The notes below the pieces were generated by a model that was not told the DNA's origin, ran no database searches, and worked only from the letters and a program-made list of their open reading frames with translations. A stretch of 64,000 nucleotides of DNA, from assembly GCA_018806915.1 (NCBI GenBank), contig JAGKQI010000090.1:1984001-2048000 (forward strand), in the 5' to 3' direction. The translations under genes were made by a program, and so were the position numbers. Position 1 is the first letter of the stretch, and each line of letters opens with the position of its first letter. Shown here in pieces: positions 11,071 to 23,790 of the stretch. Source of the stretch: Phytophthora colocasiae (taxonomy: Eukaryota > Oomycota > Peronosporomycetes > Peronosporales > Peronosporaceae).

Positions 11071-12628
11071 AGGCACTCGTTGCTGCGCCCAACTAAATAA
11101 AATGTGACGAGGCTAATGCACCCACCTGCGCCCAACCAACCCACCTCCCAAATGCTCCCAAATGAGCTACAGCTGAAAAAGCCAGTTGAAAGCCAGTTCA
11201 AGATGTTATACGTATAGTCGGATACCAAATGCGTTTCGTGTGTGAACGATTTCAAAGTAACTTTGCTCGCCCTCTAGCACAGGCGCCTTCTACAATCACA
11301 AGTGTAAGTTATTTGTTGTGGAGAAGAAAGTTGATCATGAACATGTATTTGGTGTTTATTTGTGTTTTGAAAGCTAGCTCAATCTTCCGTGCACATATAA
11401 CATCAGGATCGAGCGCCGTTCGGTTGTGTGGGTACTGGTTAAAGGTGTACTTGTTCAGCGAGTCGTTGTGGACCAACCTAGCCGTGATAATCTTCCTAGG
11501 AACGGAGGCATCCTTCACTTGGACGCAAGCATTGATCTACGGTAACGACATGCACCCAATTAGCACAAGTATCCCAAGAGTACACTTGAAGCCCAACTAA
11601 GCCCAACAGAGGCCCAACTCATACCCAACTACACCCCAACTGCACCCAACCCAACCACACATACCTGTGCCTTGCATACCATAGCCCTCGACTGAATCCG
11701 TTTTCTCTTGCCCTTGCCACGCGCCTTGTACTTTCCCGAGTGCGTGCAAGCAAACGTCTTCCATAATTCTTCCACTCCAGTGGGAGTAAAGGCTTCGAGA
11801 GAGAAGTCGCACGTATCTTGGCGTTCCTGGCAGTTTGTCCGTACCCGAAAGCACTGTTGTCATACAAACCGTAAATAAAAGAGATCAGCATCATATAGAC
11901 GGCAGCCACGGGCACTTCACACCATCATCATACCTGGTAAGTGCGCCGCATATACTTGGTGTCAAGGTCGTCCCAGGACTCGAACTCCCACCTGTACAGC
12001 AGGGCAGCGTGCAATTCGACGTCTTGGTCTTCATCAGCGTCGCTCAGCACAAGGCGAGGATGCGTGGATCTTCTGACGACCCTGCTTCGACTGCGATGTG
12101 TTGGTACTCGCACTGCTCGCCGTCTCACTGGCAGAGTCCACCCATTCCTCGTCACTCGCCCCATTCTGCCCCCTTGCTTTATTTTCTTCAAATGAGTGGT
12201 GCTGGCTCGGGTATACTAAATGTATACATCAACTGCGGACGGATATTTATATATCCAGCTGACGGGGTAGGTTAAAATATGATTCAAATTTAACCTAACC
12301 CAGTTGGGCGCAGCACTCACTCTCATTTTCGCTAATCATTTCTTATCTGGAAAGTAAGTCCCTGGAGGGCCAGGAGGCCTTGACGCTGAATACAAGTTGC
12401 AGACATATCAGTTGGCACGAAGTTGCAGACTCGTGTACATACGCTGCAGTCTATGATTGAAGGAGTGGTTATGCCTTGTGGAGAATTCTGCATGTAGTAA
12501 CAAGTAATTTCGACAGTACACTACTTCAGGAAGTGCCAGCTCTCTCTACGGTGCTACCGATTCGTCTCGTGAACAATTTTAAACGAGACAGAAAGCATTC
12601 TCAGTTTAAGTCGCAGGCAATTTAGTTT
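11071..12628 (-). repeat. Array unit 1 (divergent edge)
   Basis: The edge copy. Its first 170 bp differ from other units by substitutions and small gaps (for example CCCACCTCCCAAATG instead of the CCATCCGGATCC region). A single C is missing near 11761 inside exon 2, which shifts the minus-strand frame. Confidence 0.9.
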
Positions 12629-14203
12629 AGGCACTCGTTGCTGCGCCCAACTAAAAAAAAATGTGACGAGGCTTTTGCACCCACCTGCGCCCAACCAACC
12701 CCAAGTGAGCCCATCCGGATCCCAACCACCCCCAAATGAGCTACAGCTGAGAAAGCCAGTTGAAAGCCAGTTCGAGTTGCTATACGTATAGTCGGATACC
12801 AAATGCGTTTCGTGTGTGAACGATTTCAAAGTAACTTTGCTCGCCCTCTAGCACAGGCGCCTTCTACAATCACAAGTGTAAGTTATTTGTTGTGGAGAAG
12901 AAAGTTGATCATGAACATGTATTTGGTGTTTATTTGTGTTTTGAAAGCTAGCTCAATCTTCCGTGCACATATAACATCAGGATCGAGCGCCGTTCGGTTG
13001 TGTGGGTACTGGTTAAAGGTGTACTTGTTCAGCGAGTCGTTGTGGACCAACCTAGCCGTGATAATCTTCCTAGGAACGGAGGCATCCTTCACTTGGACGC
13101 AAGCATTGATCTACGGTAACGACATGCACCCAATTAGCACAAGTATCCCAAGAGTACACTTGAAGCCCAACTAAGCCCAACAGAGGCCCAACTCATACCC
13201 AACTACACCCCAACTGCACCCAACCCAACCACACATACCTGTGCCTTGCATACCATAGCCCTCGACTGAATCCGTTTTCTCTTGCCCTTGCCACGCGCCT
13301 TGTACTTTCCCGAGTGCGTGCAAGCAAACGTCTTCCCATAATTCTTCCACTCCAGTGGGAGTAAAGGCTTCGAGAGAGAAGTCGCACGTATCTTGGCGTT
13401 CCTGGCAGTTTGTCCGTACCCGAAAGCACTGTTGTCATACAAACCGTAAATAAAAGAGATCAGCATCATATAGACGGCAGCCACGGGCACTTCACACCAT
13501 CATCATACCTGGTAAGTGCGCCGCATATACTTGGTGTCAAGGTCGTCCCAGGACTCGAACTCCCACCTGTACAGCAGGGCAGCGTGCAATTCGACGTCTT
13601 GGTCTTCATCAGCGTCGCTCAGCACAAGGCGAGGATGCGTGGATCTTCTGACGACCCTGCTTCGACTGCGATGTGTTGGTACTCGCACTGCTCGCCGTCT
13701 CACTGGCAGAGTCCACCCATTCCTCGTCACTCGCCCCATTCTGCCCCCTTGCTTTATTTTCTTCAAATGAGTGGTGCTGGCTCGGGTATACTAAATGTAT
13801 ACATCAACTGCGGACGGATATTTATATATCCAGCTGACGGGGTAGGTTAAAATATGATTCAAATTTAACCTAACCCAGTTGGGCGCAGCACTCACTCTCA
13901 TTTTCGCTAATCATTTCTTATCTGGAAAGTAAGTCCCTGGAGGGCCAGGAGGCCTTGACGCTGAATACAAGTTGCAGACATATCAGTTGGCACGAAGTTG
14001 CAGACTCGTGTACATACGCTGCAGTCTATGATTGAAGGAGTGGTTATGCCTTGTGGAGAATTCTGCATGTAGTAACAAGTAATTTCGACAGTACACTACT
14101 TCAGGAAGTGCCAGCTCTCTCTACGGTGCTACCGATTCGTCTCGTGAACAATTTTAAACGAGACAGAAAGCATTCTCAGTTTAAGTCGCAGGCAATTTAG
14201 TTT
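12629..14203 (-). repeat. Array unit 2
   Basis: Full-length unit, 1575 bp, with the longest A run (nine) near 12653. Exon structure is described under 12883-13766. Confidence 0.9.
12883..13766 (-). pseudogene. Truncated transposase-like gene in each array unit (unit 2 shown)
   Basis: Exon 1 ends WDDLDTKYMRRTYQ just before a GTATGATGATGG donor (near 13508). Exon 2 carries FACTHSGKYKARGKGKRK and SRAMVCKAQ. The next intron (GTATGTG...CCGTAG) contains the CCCAAC-type repeats. Exon 3 reads INACVQVKDAS then NQYPHNRTALDPDVI. This order matches the N-terminal FAR1-like region of oomycete MULE/SWIM-type proteins. The frame then degenerates, and no DDE core or SWIM finger is present in any unit. Equivalent segments lie in all seven units. 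No good ATG was found for exon 1, so the start is uncertain. Whether the fragment is transcribed cannot be told from sequence. Confidence 0.65.
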
Positions 14204-15778
14204 AGGCACTCGTTGCTGCGCCCAACTAAAAAAATGTGACGAGGCTTTTGCACCCACCTGCGCCCAACCAACCCCCAAGTGAGCCCATCCGGATCCCAAC
14301 CACCCCCCAAATGAGCTACAGCTGAGAAAGCCAGTTGAAAGCCAGTTCGAGTTGCTATACGTATAGTCGGATACCAAATGCGTTTCGTGTGTGAACGATT
14401 TCAAAGTAACTTTGCTCGCCCTCTAGCACAGGCGCCTTCTACAATCACAAGTGTAAGTTATTTGTTGTGGAGAAGAAAGTTGATCATGAACATGTATTTG
14501 GTGTTTATTTGTGTTTTGAAAGCTAGCTCAATCTTCCGTGCACATATAACATCAGGATCGAGCGCCGTTCGGTTGTGTGGGTACTGGTTAAAGGTGTACT
14601 TGTTCAGCGAGTCGTTGTGGACCAACCTAGCCGTGATAATCTTCCTAGGAACGGAGGCATCCTTCACTTGGACGCAAGCATTGATCTACGGTAACGACAT
14701 GCACCCAATTAGCACAAGTATCCCAAGAGTACACTTGAAGCCCAACTAAGCCCAACAGAGGCCCAACTCATACCCAACTACACCCCAACTGCACCCAACC
14801 CAACCACACATACCTGTGCCTTGCATACCATAGCCCTCGACTGAATCCGTTTTCTCTTGCCCTTGCCACGCGCCTTGTACTTTCCCGAGTGCGTGCAAGC
14901 AAACGTCTTCCCATAATTCTTCCACTCCAGTGGGAGTAAAGGCTTCGAGAGAGAAGTCGCACGTATCTTGGCGTTCCTGGCAGTTTGTCCGTACCCGAAA
15001 GCACTGTTGTCATACAAACCGTAAATAAAAGAGATCAGCATCATATAGACGGCAGCCACGGGCACTTCACACCATCATCATACCTGGTAAGTGCGCCGCA
15101 TATACTTGGTGTCAAGGTCGTCCCAGGACTCGAACTCCCACCTGTACAGCAGGGCAGCGTGCAATTCGACGTCTTGGTCTTCATCAGCGTCGCTCAGCAC
15201 AAGGCGAGGATGCGTGGATCTTCTGACGACCCTGCTTCGACTGCGATGTGTTGGTACTCGCACTGCTCGCCGTCTCACTGGCAGAGTCCACCCATTCCTC
15301 GTCACTCGCCCCATTCTGCCCCCTTGCTTTATTTTCTTCAAATGAGTGGTGCTGGCTCGGGTATACTAAATGTATACATCAACTGCGGACGGATATTTAT
15401 ATATCCAGCTGACGGGGTAGGTTAAAATATGATTCAAATTTAACCTAACCCAGTTGGGCGCAGCACTCACTCTCATTTTCGCTAATCATTTCTTATCTGG
15501 AAAGTAAGTCCCTGGAGGGCCAGGAGGCCTTGACGCTGAATACAAGTTGCAGACATATCAGTTGGCACGAAGTTGCAGACTCGTGTACATACGCTGCAGT
15601 CTATGATTGAAGGAGTGGTTATGCCTTGTGGAGAATTCTGCATGTAGTAACAAGTAATTTCGACAGTACACTACTTCAGGAAGTGCCAGCTCTCTCTACG
15701 GTGCTACCGATTCGTCTCGTGAACAATTTTAAACGAGACAGAAAGCATTCTCAGTTTAAGTCGCAGGCAATTTAGTTT
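14204..15778 (-). repeat. Array unit 3
   Basis: Full-length unit. It differs from unit 2 by a shorter A run and extra C residues in two C runs near 14270 and 14305. Confidence 0.9.
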
Positions 15779-17352
15779 AGGCACTCGTTGCTGCGCCCAA
15801 CTAAATCAATGTGACGAGGCTTTTGCACCCACCTGCGCCCAACCAACCCCAAGTGAGCCCATCCGGATCCCAACCACCCCCAAATGAGCTACAGCTGAGA
15901 AAGCCAGTTGAAAGCCAGTTCGAGTTGCTATACGTATAGTCGGATACCAAATGCGTTTCGTGTGTGAACGATTTCAAAGTAACTTTGCTCGCCCTCTAGC
16001 ACAGGCGCCTTCTACAATCACAAGTGTAAGTTATTTGTTGTGGAGAAGAAAGTTGATCATGAACATGTATTTGGTGTTTATTTGTGTTTTGAAAGCTAGC
16101 TCAATCTTCCGTGCACATATAACATCAGGATCGAGCGCCGTTCGGTTGTGTGGGTACTGGTTAAAGGTGTACTTGTTCAGCGAGTCGTTGTGGACCAACC
16201 TAGCCGTGATAATCTTCCTAGGAACGGAGGCATCCTTCACTTGGACGCAAGCATTGATCTACGGTAACGACATGCACCCAATTAGCACAAGTATCCCAAG
16301 AGTACACTTGAAGCCCAACTAAGCCCAACAGAGGCCCAACTCATACCCAACTACACCCCAACTGCACCCAACCCAACCACACATACCTGTGCCTTGCATA
16401 CCATAGCCCTCGACTGAATCCGTTTTCTCTTGCCCTTGCCACGCGCCTTGTACTTTCCCGAGTGCGTGCAAGCAAACGTCTTCCCATAATTCTTCCACTC
16501 CAGTGGGAGTAAAGGCTTCGAGAGAGAAGTCGCACGTATCTTGGCGTTCCTGGCAGTTTGTCCGTACCCGAAAGCACTGTTGTCATACAAACCGTAAATA
16601 AAAGAGATCAGCATCATATAGACGGCAGCCACGGGCACTTCACACCATCATCATACCTGGTAAAGTGCGCCGCATATACTTGGTGTCAAGGTCGTCCCAG
16701 GACTCGAACTCCCACCTGTACAGCAGGGCAGCGTGCAATTCGACGTCTTGGTCTTCATCAGCGTCGCTCAGCACAAGGCGAGGATGCGTGGATCTTCTGA
16801 CGACCCTGCTTCGACTGCGATGTGTTGGTACTCGCACTGCTCGCCGTCTCACTGGCAGAGTCCACCCATTCCTCGTCACTCGCCCCATTCTGCCCCCTTG
16901 CTTTATTTTCTTCAAATGAGTGGTGCTGGCTCGGGTATACTAAATGTATACATCAACTGCGGACGGATATTTATATATCCAGCTGACGGGGTAGGTTAAA
17001 ATATGATTCAAATTTAACCTAACCCAGTTGGGCGCAGCACTCACTCTCATTTTCGCTAATCATTTCTTATCTGGAAAGTAAGTCCCTGGAGGGCCAGGAG
17101 GCCTTGACGCTGAATACAAGTTGCAGACATATCAGTTGGCACGAAGTTGCAGACTCGTGTACATACGCTGCAGTCTATGATTGAAGGAGTGGTTATGCCT
17201 TGTGGAGAATTCTGCATGTAGTAACAAGTAATTTCGACAGTACACTACTTCAGGAAGTGCCAGCTCTCTCTACGGTGCTACCGATTCGTCTCGTGAACAA
17301 TTTTAAACGAGACAGAAAGCATTCTCAGTTTAAGTCGCAGGCAATTTAGTTT
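15779..17352 (-). repeat. Array unit 4
   Basis: Carries AAATCAATG in place of the A run near 15803. An extra A near 16662 sits at the exon 1/intron 1 junction. Confidence 0.9.
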
Positions 17353-18927
17353 AGGCACTCGTTGCTGCGCCCAACTAAAAAAATGTGACGAGGCTTTTGC
17401 ACCCACCTGCGCCCAACCAACCCCCAAGTGAGCCCATCCGGATCCCAACCACCCCCCAAATGAGCTACAGCTGAGAAAGCCAGTTGAAAGCCAGTTCGAG
17501 TTGCTATACGTATAGTCGGATACCAAATGCGTTTCGTGTGTGAACGATTTCAAAGTAACTTTGCTCGCCCTCTAGCACAGGCGCCTTCTACAATCACAAG
17601 TGTAAGTTATTTGTTGTGGAGAAGAAAGTTGATCATGAACATGTATTTGGTGTTTATTTGTGTTTTGAAAGCTAGCTCAATCTTCCGTGCACATATAACA
17701 TCAGGATCGAGCGCCGTTCGGTTGTGTGGGTACTGGTTAAAGGTGTACTTGTTCAGCGAGTCGTTGTGGACCAACCTAGCCGTGATAATCTTCCTAGGAA
17801 CGGAGGCATCCTTCACTTGGACGCAAGCATTGATCTACGGTAACGACATGCACCCAATTAGCACAAGTATCCCAAGAGTACACTTGAAGCCCAACTAAGC
17901 CCAACAGAGGCCCAACTCATACCCAACTACACCCCAACTGCACCCAACCCAACCACACATACCTGTGCCTTGCATACCATAGCCCTCGACTGAATCCGTT
18001 TTCTCTTGCCCTTGCCACGCGCCTTGTACTTTCCCGAGTGCGTGCAAGCAAACGTCTTCCCATAATTCTTCCACTCCAGTGGGAGTAAAGGCTTCGAGAG
18101 AGAAGTCGCACGTATCTTGGCGTTCCTGGCAGTTTGTCCGTACCCGAAAGCACTGTTGTCATACAAACCGTAAATAAAAGAGATCAGCATCATATAGACG
18201 GCAGCCACGGGCACTTCACACCATCATCATACCTGGTAAGTGCGCCGCATATACTTGGTGTCAAGGTCGTCCCAGGACTCGAACTCCCACCTGTACAGCA
18301 GGGCAGCGTGCAATTCGACGTCTTGGTCTTCATCAGCGTCGCTCAGCACAAGGCGAGGATGCGTGGATCTTCTGACGACCCTGCTTCGACTGCGATGTGT
18401 TGGTACTCGCACTGCTCGCCGTCTCACTGGCAGAGTCCACCCATTCCTCGTCACTCGCCCCATTCTGCCCCCTTGCTTTATTTTCTTCAAATGAGTGGTG
18501 CTGGCTCGGGTATACTAAATGTATACATCAACTGCGGACGGATATTTATATATCCAGCTGACGGGGTAGGTTAAAATATGATTCAAATTTAACCTAACCC
18601 AGTTGGGCGCAGCACTCACTCTCATTTTCGCTAATCATTTCTTATCTGGAAAGTAAGTCCCTGGAGGGCCAGGAGGCCTTGACGCTGAATACAAGTTGCA
18701 GACATATCAGTTGGCACGAAGTTGCAGACTCGTGTACATACGCTGCAGTCTATGATTGAAGGAGTGGTTATGCCTTGTGGAGAATTCTGCATGTAGTAAC
18801 AAGTAATTTCGACAGTACACTACTTCAGGAAGTGCCAGCTCTCTCTACGGTGCTACCGATTCGTCTCGTGAACAATTTTAAACGAGACAGAAAGCATTCT
18901 CAGTTTAAGTCGCAGGCAATTTAGTTT
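17353..18927 (-). repeat. Array unit 5
   Basis: No difference from unit 3 noticed in the segments compared, including the A run and both C runs, which suggests block amplification or conversion. Confidence 0.9.
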
Positions 18928-20500
18928 AGGCACTCGTTGCTGCGCCCAACTAAAAAATGTGACGAGGCTTTTGCACCCACCTGCGCCCAACCAACCCCAA
19001 GTGAGCCCATCCGGATCCCAACCACCCCCAAATGAGCTACAGCTGAGAAAGCCAGTTGAAAGCCAGTTCGAGTTGCTATACGTATAGTCGGATACCAAAT
19101 GCGTTTCGTGTGTGAACGATTTCAAAGTAACTTTGCTCGCCCTCTAGCACAGGCGCCTTCTACAATCACAAGTGTAAGTTATTTGTTGTGGAGAAGAAAG
19201 TTGATCATGAACATGTATTTGGTGTTTATTTGTGTTTTGAAAGCTAGCTCAATCTTCCGTGCACATATAACATCAGGATCGAGCGCCGTTCGGTTGTGTG
19301 GGTACTGGTTAAAGGTGTACTTGTTCAGCGAGTCGTTGTGGACCAACCTAGCCGTGATAATCTTCCTAGGAACGGAGGCATCCTTCACTTGGACGCAAGC
19401 ATTGATCTACGGTAACGACATGCACCCAATTAGCACAAGTATCCCAAGAGTACACTTGAAGCCCAACTAAGCCCAACAGAGGCCCAACTCATACCCAACT
19501 ACACCCCAACTGCACTCCAACCCAACCACACATACCTGTGCCTTGCATACCATAGCCCTCGACTGAATCCGTTTTCTCTTGCCCTTGCCACGCGCCTTGT
19601 ACTTTCCCGAGTGCGTGCAAGCAAACGTCTTCCCATAATTCTTCCACTCCAGTGGGAGTAAAGGCTTCGAGAGAGAAGTCGCACGTATCTTGGCGTTCCT
19701 GGCAGTTTGTCCGTACCCGAAAGCACTGTTGTCATACAAACCGTAAATAAAAGAGATCAGCATCATATAGACGGCAGCCACGGGCACTTCACACCATCAT
19801 CATACCTGGTAAGTGCGCCGCATATACTTGGTGTCAAGGTCGTCCCAGGACTCGAACTCCCACCTGTACAGCAGGGCAGCGTGCAATTCGACGTCTTGGT
19901 CTTCATCAGCGTCGCTCAGCACAAGGCGAGGATGCGTGGATCTTCTGACGACCCTGCTTCGACTGCGATGTGTTGGTACTCGCACTGCTCGCCGTCTCAC
20001 TGGCAGAGTCCACCCATTCCTCGTCACTCGCCCCATTCTGCCCCCTTGCTTTATTTTCTTCAAATGAGTGGTGCTGGCTCGGGTATACTAAATGTATACA
20101 TCAACTGCGGACGGATATTTATATATCCAGCTGACGGGGTAGGTTAAAATATGATTCAAATTTAACCTAACCCAGTTGGGCGCAGCACTCACTCTCATTT
20201 TCGCTAATCATTTCTTATCTGGAAAGTAAGTCCCTGGAGGGCCAGGAGGCCTTGACGCTGAATACAAGTTGCAGACATATCAGTTGGCACGAAGTTGCAG
20301 ACTCGTGTACATACGCTGCAGTCTATGATTGAAGGAGTGGTTATGCCTTGTGGAGAATTCTGCATGTAGTAACAAGTAATTTCGACAGTACACTACTTCA
20401 GGAAGTGCCAGCTCTCTCTACGGTGCTACCGATTCGTCTCGTGAACAATTTTAAACGAGACAGAAAGCATTCTCAGTTTAAGTCGCAGGCAATTTAGTTT
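18928..20500 (-). repeat. Array unit 6
   Basis: Has the shortest A run (six) and a GCACTCCAAC variant near 19512 within the CCCAAC-rich intron 2. Confidence 0.9.
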
Positions 20501-21770
20501 AGGCACTCGTTGCTGCGCCCAACTAAAAAAATGTGACGAGGCTTTTGCACCCACCTGCGCCCAACCAACCCCAAGTGAGCCCATCCGGATCCCAACCACC
20601 CCCCAAATGAGCTACAGCTGAGAAAGCCAGTTGAAAGCCAGTTCGAGTTGCTATATGTATAGTCGGATACCAAATGCGTTTCGTGTGTGAACGATTTCAA
20701 AGTAACTTTGCTCGCCCTCTAGCACAGGCGCCTTCTACAATCACAAGTGTAAGTTATTTGTTGTGGAGAAGAAAGTTGATCATGAACATGTATTTGGTGT
20801 TTATTTGTGTTTTGAAAGCTAGCTCAATCTTCCGTGCACATATAACATCAGGATCGAGCGCCGTTCGGTTGTGTGGGTACTGGTTAAAGGTGTACTTGTT
20901 CAGCGAGTCGTTGTGGACCAACCTAGCCGTGATAATCTTCCTAGGAACGGAGGCATCCTTCACTTGGACGCAAGCATTGATCTACGGTAACGACATGCAC
21001 CCAATTAGCACAAGTATCCCAAGAGTACACTTGAAGCCCAACTAAGCCCAACAGAGGCCCAACTCATACCCAACTACACCCCAACTGCACCCAACCCAAC
21101 CACACATACCTGTGCCTTGCATACCATAGCCCTCGACTGAATCCGTTTTCTCTTGCCCTTGCCACGCGCCTTGTACTTTCCCGAGTGCGTGCAAGCAAAC
21201 GTCTTCCCATAATTCTTCCACTCCAGTGGGAGTAAAGGCTTCGAGAGAGAAGTCGCACGTATCTTGGCGTTCCTGGCAGTTTGTCCGTACCCGAAAGCAC
21301 TGTTGTCATACAAACCGTAAATAAAAGAGATCAGCGTCATATAGACGGCAGCCACGGGCACTTCACACCATCATCATACCTGGTAAGTGCGCCGCATATA
21401 CTTGGTGTCAAGGTCGTCCCAGGACTCGAACTCTTACCTGTACAGCAGGGCAGCGTGCAATTCGACGTCTTGGTCTTCATCAGCGTCGCTCAGTACAAGG
21501 CGAGGATGCGTGGATCTTCTGACGACCCTGCTTCGACTGCGATGTGTTGGTACTCGCACTGCTCGCCGTCTCACTGGCAGAGTCCACCCATTCCTCGTCA
21601 CTCGCCCCATTCTGCCCCCTTGCTTTATTTTCTTCAAATGAGTGGTGCTGGCTCGGGTATACTAAATGTATACATCAACTGCGGACGGATATTTATATAT
21701 CCAGCTGACGGGGTAGGTTAAAATATGATTCAAATTTAACCTAACCCAGTTGGGCGCAGCACTCACTCTC
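20501..21770 (-). repeat. Array unit 7 (truncated right edge)
   Basis: Ends about 300 bp early. It carries several private substitutions (CTATATGTATAG near 20651, CAGCGTCAT near 21332, CTCTTACC near 21432, CAGTACAAGG near 21491). At the break the sequence continues TTTAGTTTA, the same 9 bases that normally precede the next unit start, as expected for a microhomology deletion. Confidence 0.9.
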
Positions 21771-21944
21771 TTTAGTTTAACGAGTCTTACTTTCCAATTC
21801 AGATGATAAGAAATCATTAGCGCTCGGTATCTCCTTCAAACAATTTATTACCGTAGTACAAATTACAATCAAACCATCTTTCCTGAGCCAAGAAGTTACA
21901 TCAGAACCATCCGCTACTGATGTTCAAGTCGTGCAACCAGCTCG

Positions 21945-23042
21945 GCAAACCACTTCAGGCACGAGCTACACCTTGCGATCACGCCAAGCCAGCTTGCAAA
22001 AGTCTGCTACATCAAGGCAGTACAAGTGATGAGAAGCCAAAGGGGGTGGATGAATATGGTACTGTATGCATGATCGTGTTTATATACTGTACACGGCGTC
22101 TACACTAGCTCTTGCTCCTTAGTTGGCCATGGACCCAGGCGATGCGACGGCTGCAGCCTGCTGCTGCTGCTGTGTCCGCTGCGCGCAGTGCTCAGCGCAC
22201 AGGTTGCCGTTGCGCTCGTACGCCGGTTCTGGCACGTCTCCACCAGACAACGCTTACCACCGCCGTGCGCCCAGCACAGCCCGTGCGACACCGCGATCTT
22301 GGAGCACCCGCCGTGCTTGCAGCGAGTGCCGCCGCCGTGCGACCAACAGATGCCGCTCGACTTGGCGCGCTTCGTGCAGCCTACCACCGTGCAGCGCGTG
22401 TAGCCGCCATGTTTCCAGCACAGTCCGCGGTTCTGGGCGCGGCAGTTGCAACCCTCGACGGAGCAACGTTTGCCACCGCCGTGGCGGATGCACAGTCCGC
22501 GGTCCACCACGTACTTCTCGCAGCCCTCCGACTTGCAGATGCGCGTCTTGCGCTTCTTCTTTGGCTGCGGTTTGGTCTCCTGAGGCTGGATCATGCTGGT
22601 GGTCATGGGAACCGACGACGCAGCGTTCGCGTACGGGTGGTACAGGATGGTCGAAGGAGCACTTGAGGCAGCAGGAGCAGCGTACGGGTGCTGGTGCTGG
22701 TTGACATGGTGGTGGTGGTGGTGGTGGTGGGCGTCAGCAGCTTGACGAGCCGGCGGGTTCAACAGGAACGAGATCGACGACGACGTGCGGGTTGGCGACG
22801 ACGTGGCCGACGAGGCGTAGTTGCCCTGCGTCGCGAGTGTGCTCATGAGGCTGGGCAACGTGGGCAGGCGAGGTGCCAACGACGGCAGACGGATGGTGCG
22901 GATCGTGTGCGGTGCCGAGTACGGCTCGGATGTTAGTGAGGCGGCCTGTAGCAGAGGTGCCAAACGGGAGGATCCGACTGCAGCTTGCATGGTTGTCGAT
23001 GAATGGAACGGATTGAGCTTGGTGGACAGGTTGCTCGCAATT
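21945..23042 (-). repeat. Inverted duplication, arm A
   Basis: Reverse-complement copy of 29394-30483. Within the gene the arms are nearly identical. Beyond the 3' end of the gene (below about 22080) identity drops with small gaps and fades near 21945. The other edge is sharp, at GCGAGCAACCTG. Confidence 0.9.
22100..22990 (-). pseudogene. WRKY19-like zinc-finger protein, frameshifted copy
   Basis: Copy of the intact gene at 29441-30313 in opposite orientation. It starts at ATG 22990 (MQAAVGSSRLAPLLQAA), has a His run, a basic KPQPKKKRKTRICK segment and five tandem Cys/His repeats of the type GLCxxHGGxxRCxxxGC. One G is missing near 22213 relative to the other copy, so after KRCLVETCQ the frame changes and the protein ends at 22100 instead of 22122. 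A Ser replaces Arg in RAKSSGIC. The five repeats are kept and only the last finger and tail are lost, so a product is still possible. The family is conserved in oomycetes and probably nuclear; its targets are unknown. Confidence 0.8.
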
Positions 23043-23598
23043 TGACAATGTGCTGTTTTAACGTAGAGTTTTTTGTGACAACGCTTTTGGCGACTGGCAA
23101 GATGGATTTGGGAGATTTGCGGACTCGGCAATAACAATCGGCTCTCCAATGGACATGCACGGTATCCCCCTTATACAGTTTTTGCTGGGCAAATTCTGCG
23201 AGTCAGCGAGCATTCCTGTGAGTTGAATTTTAGAGTCAAGCTTGAGGCGTATGGATTGACTCAATCCAACCTGTTCTGGAGGTTAGTCGATTTCGGTAGG
23301 AGACGAGAACCTCCGATCATGGAGTCGGACAGGCAAAATATCAAAAACACAACACAATCCCTGATAAACACCATAAACTCTAGCAGAGCACCATGACAAA
23401 GACGACACATTCTGTCGCTGGTACGAGAACAGAGGGTAGGTTTAAATGTCTCAAATACTGCGAGTGGCTTATAGCCCTCCATTCTAGAACGCGAGGAGGT
23501 TCGGCCAGCAGCAGCAACCAGAGTACAGATATGAAGCATGTTGGCGCTGGACCTGGCCGTGGAGTTTAAAAGAAGAGGTGATAGTGGCCAGCCTGCAC
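23043..23598. other. Non-coding stretch
   Basis: No gene or clear repeat recognised between the edge of arm A and the aminotransferase fragment. Confidence 0.4.
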
Positions 23599-23790
23599 AT
23601 GCTGCTGATGCTCACGATCAAGCCTGGCCAGCACGAATCTACGTACGGTGGAAACCCACTTGGTTGCAAGGTCGCTACGGCGGCTATGGAAGTTATCAAG
23701 GAGGAGAAGCTAGCCGAGAACGCCTTCAAGCTTGGCAACAAGTTCCGCAGCGAGATGAGAGAGTACGTGGTATCCTTTACCTGCTTGATA
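23599..23790 (+). pseudogene. Ornithine aminotransferase fragment
   Basis: About 60 codons read [20 protein letters not shown] followed by [20 protein letters not shown], the pattern of the C-terminal part of ornithine aminotransferase around the STYGGNPL motif of the PLP fold. Both ends stop abruptly: the catalytic Lys region is missing upstream and no C-terminus follows. It lies about 280 bp from the end of a MULE gene, so capture by that element is possible but unproven. Confidence 0.75.

Larger units (their letters stand above)
11071..21770 (-). repeat. Seven-copy ~1575-bp tandem array of a transposase gene fragment
   Basis: A head-to-tail array. The same anchor sequence starts at 11071, 12629, 14204, 15779, 17353, 18928 and 20501. 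Units 2-7 are almost identical; differences are mainly in A runs, C runs and a handful of substitutions. Unit 1 has a divergent left end and unit 7 is cut at 21770. Each unit carries, on the minus strand, the first exons of a FAR1/SWIM-type transposase-like gene with conserved GT-AG introns. Each also has stretches rich in CCCAAC and a shortened tRNA-like repeat. The plus-strand ORFs of 146, 123 and 84 codons that recur in every unit are antisense shadows of these exons. Confidence 0.95.

Noticed and set aside
11229..11600. 123-codon plus-strand ORF repeated in all seven units
   Set aside because: Antisense to exon 3 and its intron. No domain or independent support.
11835..12275. 146-codon plus-strand ORF repeated in the array units
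   Set aside because: It is antisense to spliced exons with clear domain similarity, and its repetition is explained by the tandem duplication.
11071..21770. CRISPR array or rDNA-type repeat
   Set aside because: Units are about 1.6 kb and identical throughout, without spacers or rRNA sequence.
22112..22704. Long plus-strand ORFs opposite the WRKY19-like gene (and their mirror at 29727-30320)
   Set aside because: Ala/Arg-rich shadows caused by the GC-rich Cys/His repeats on the true strand.
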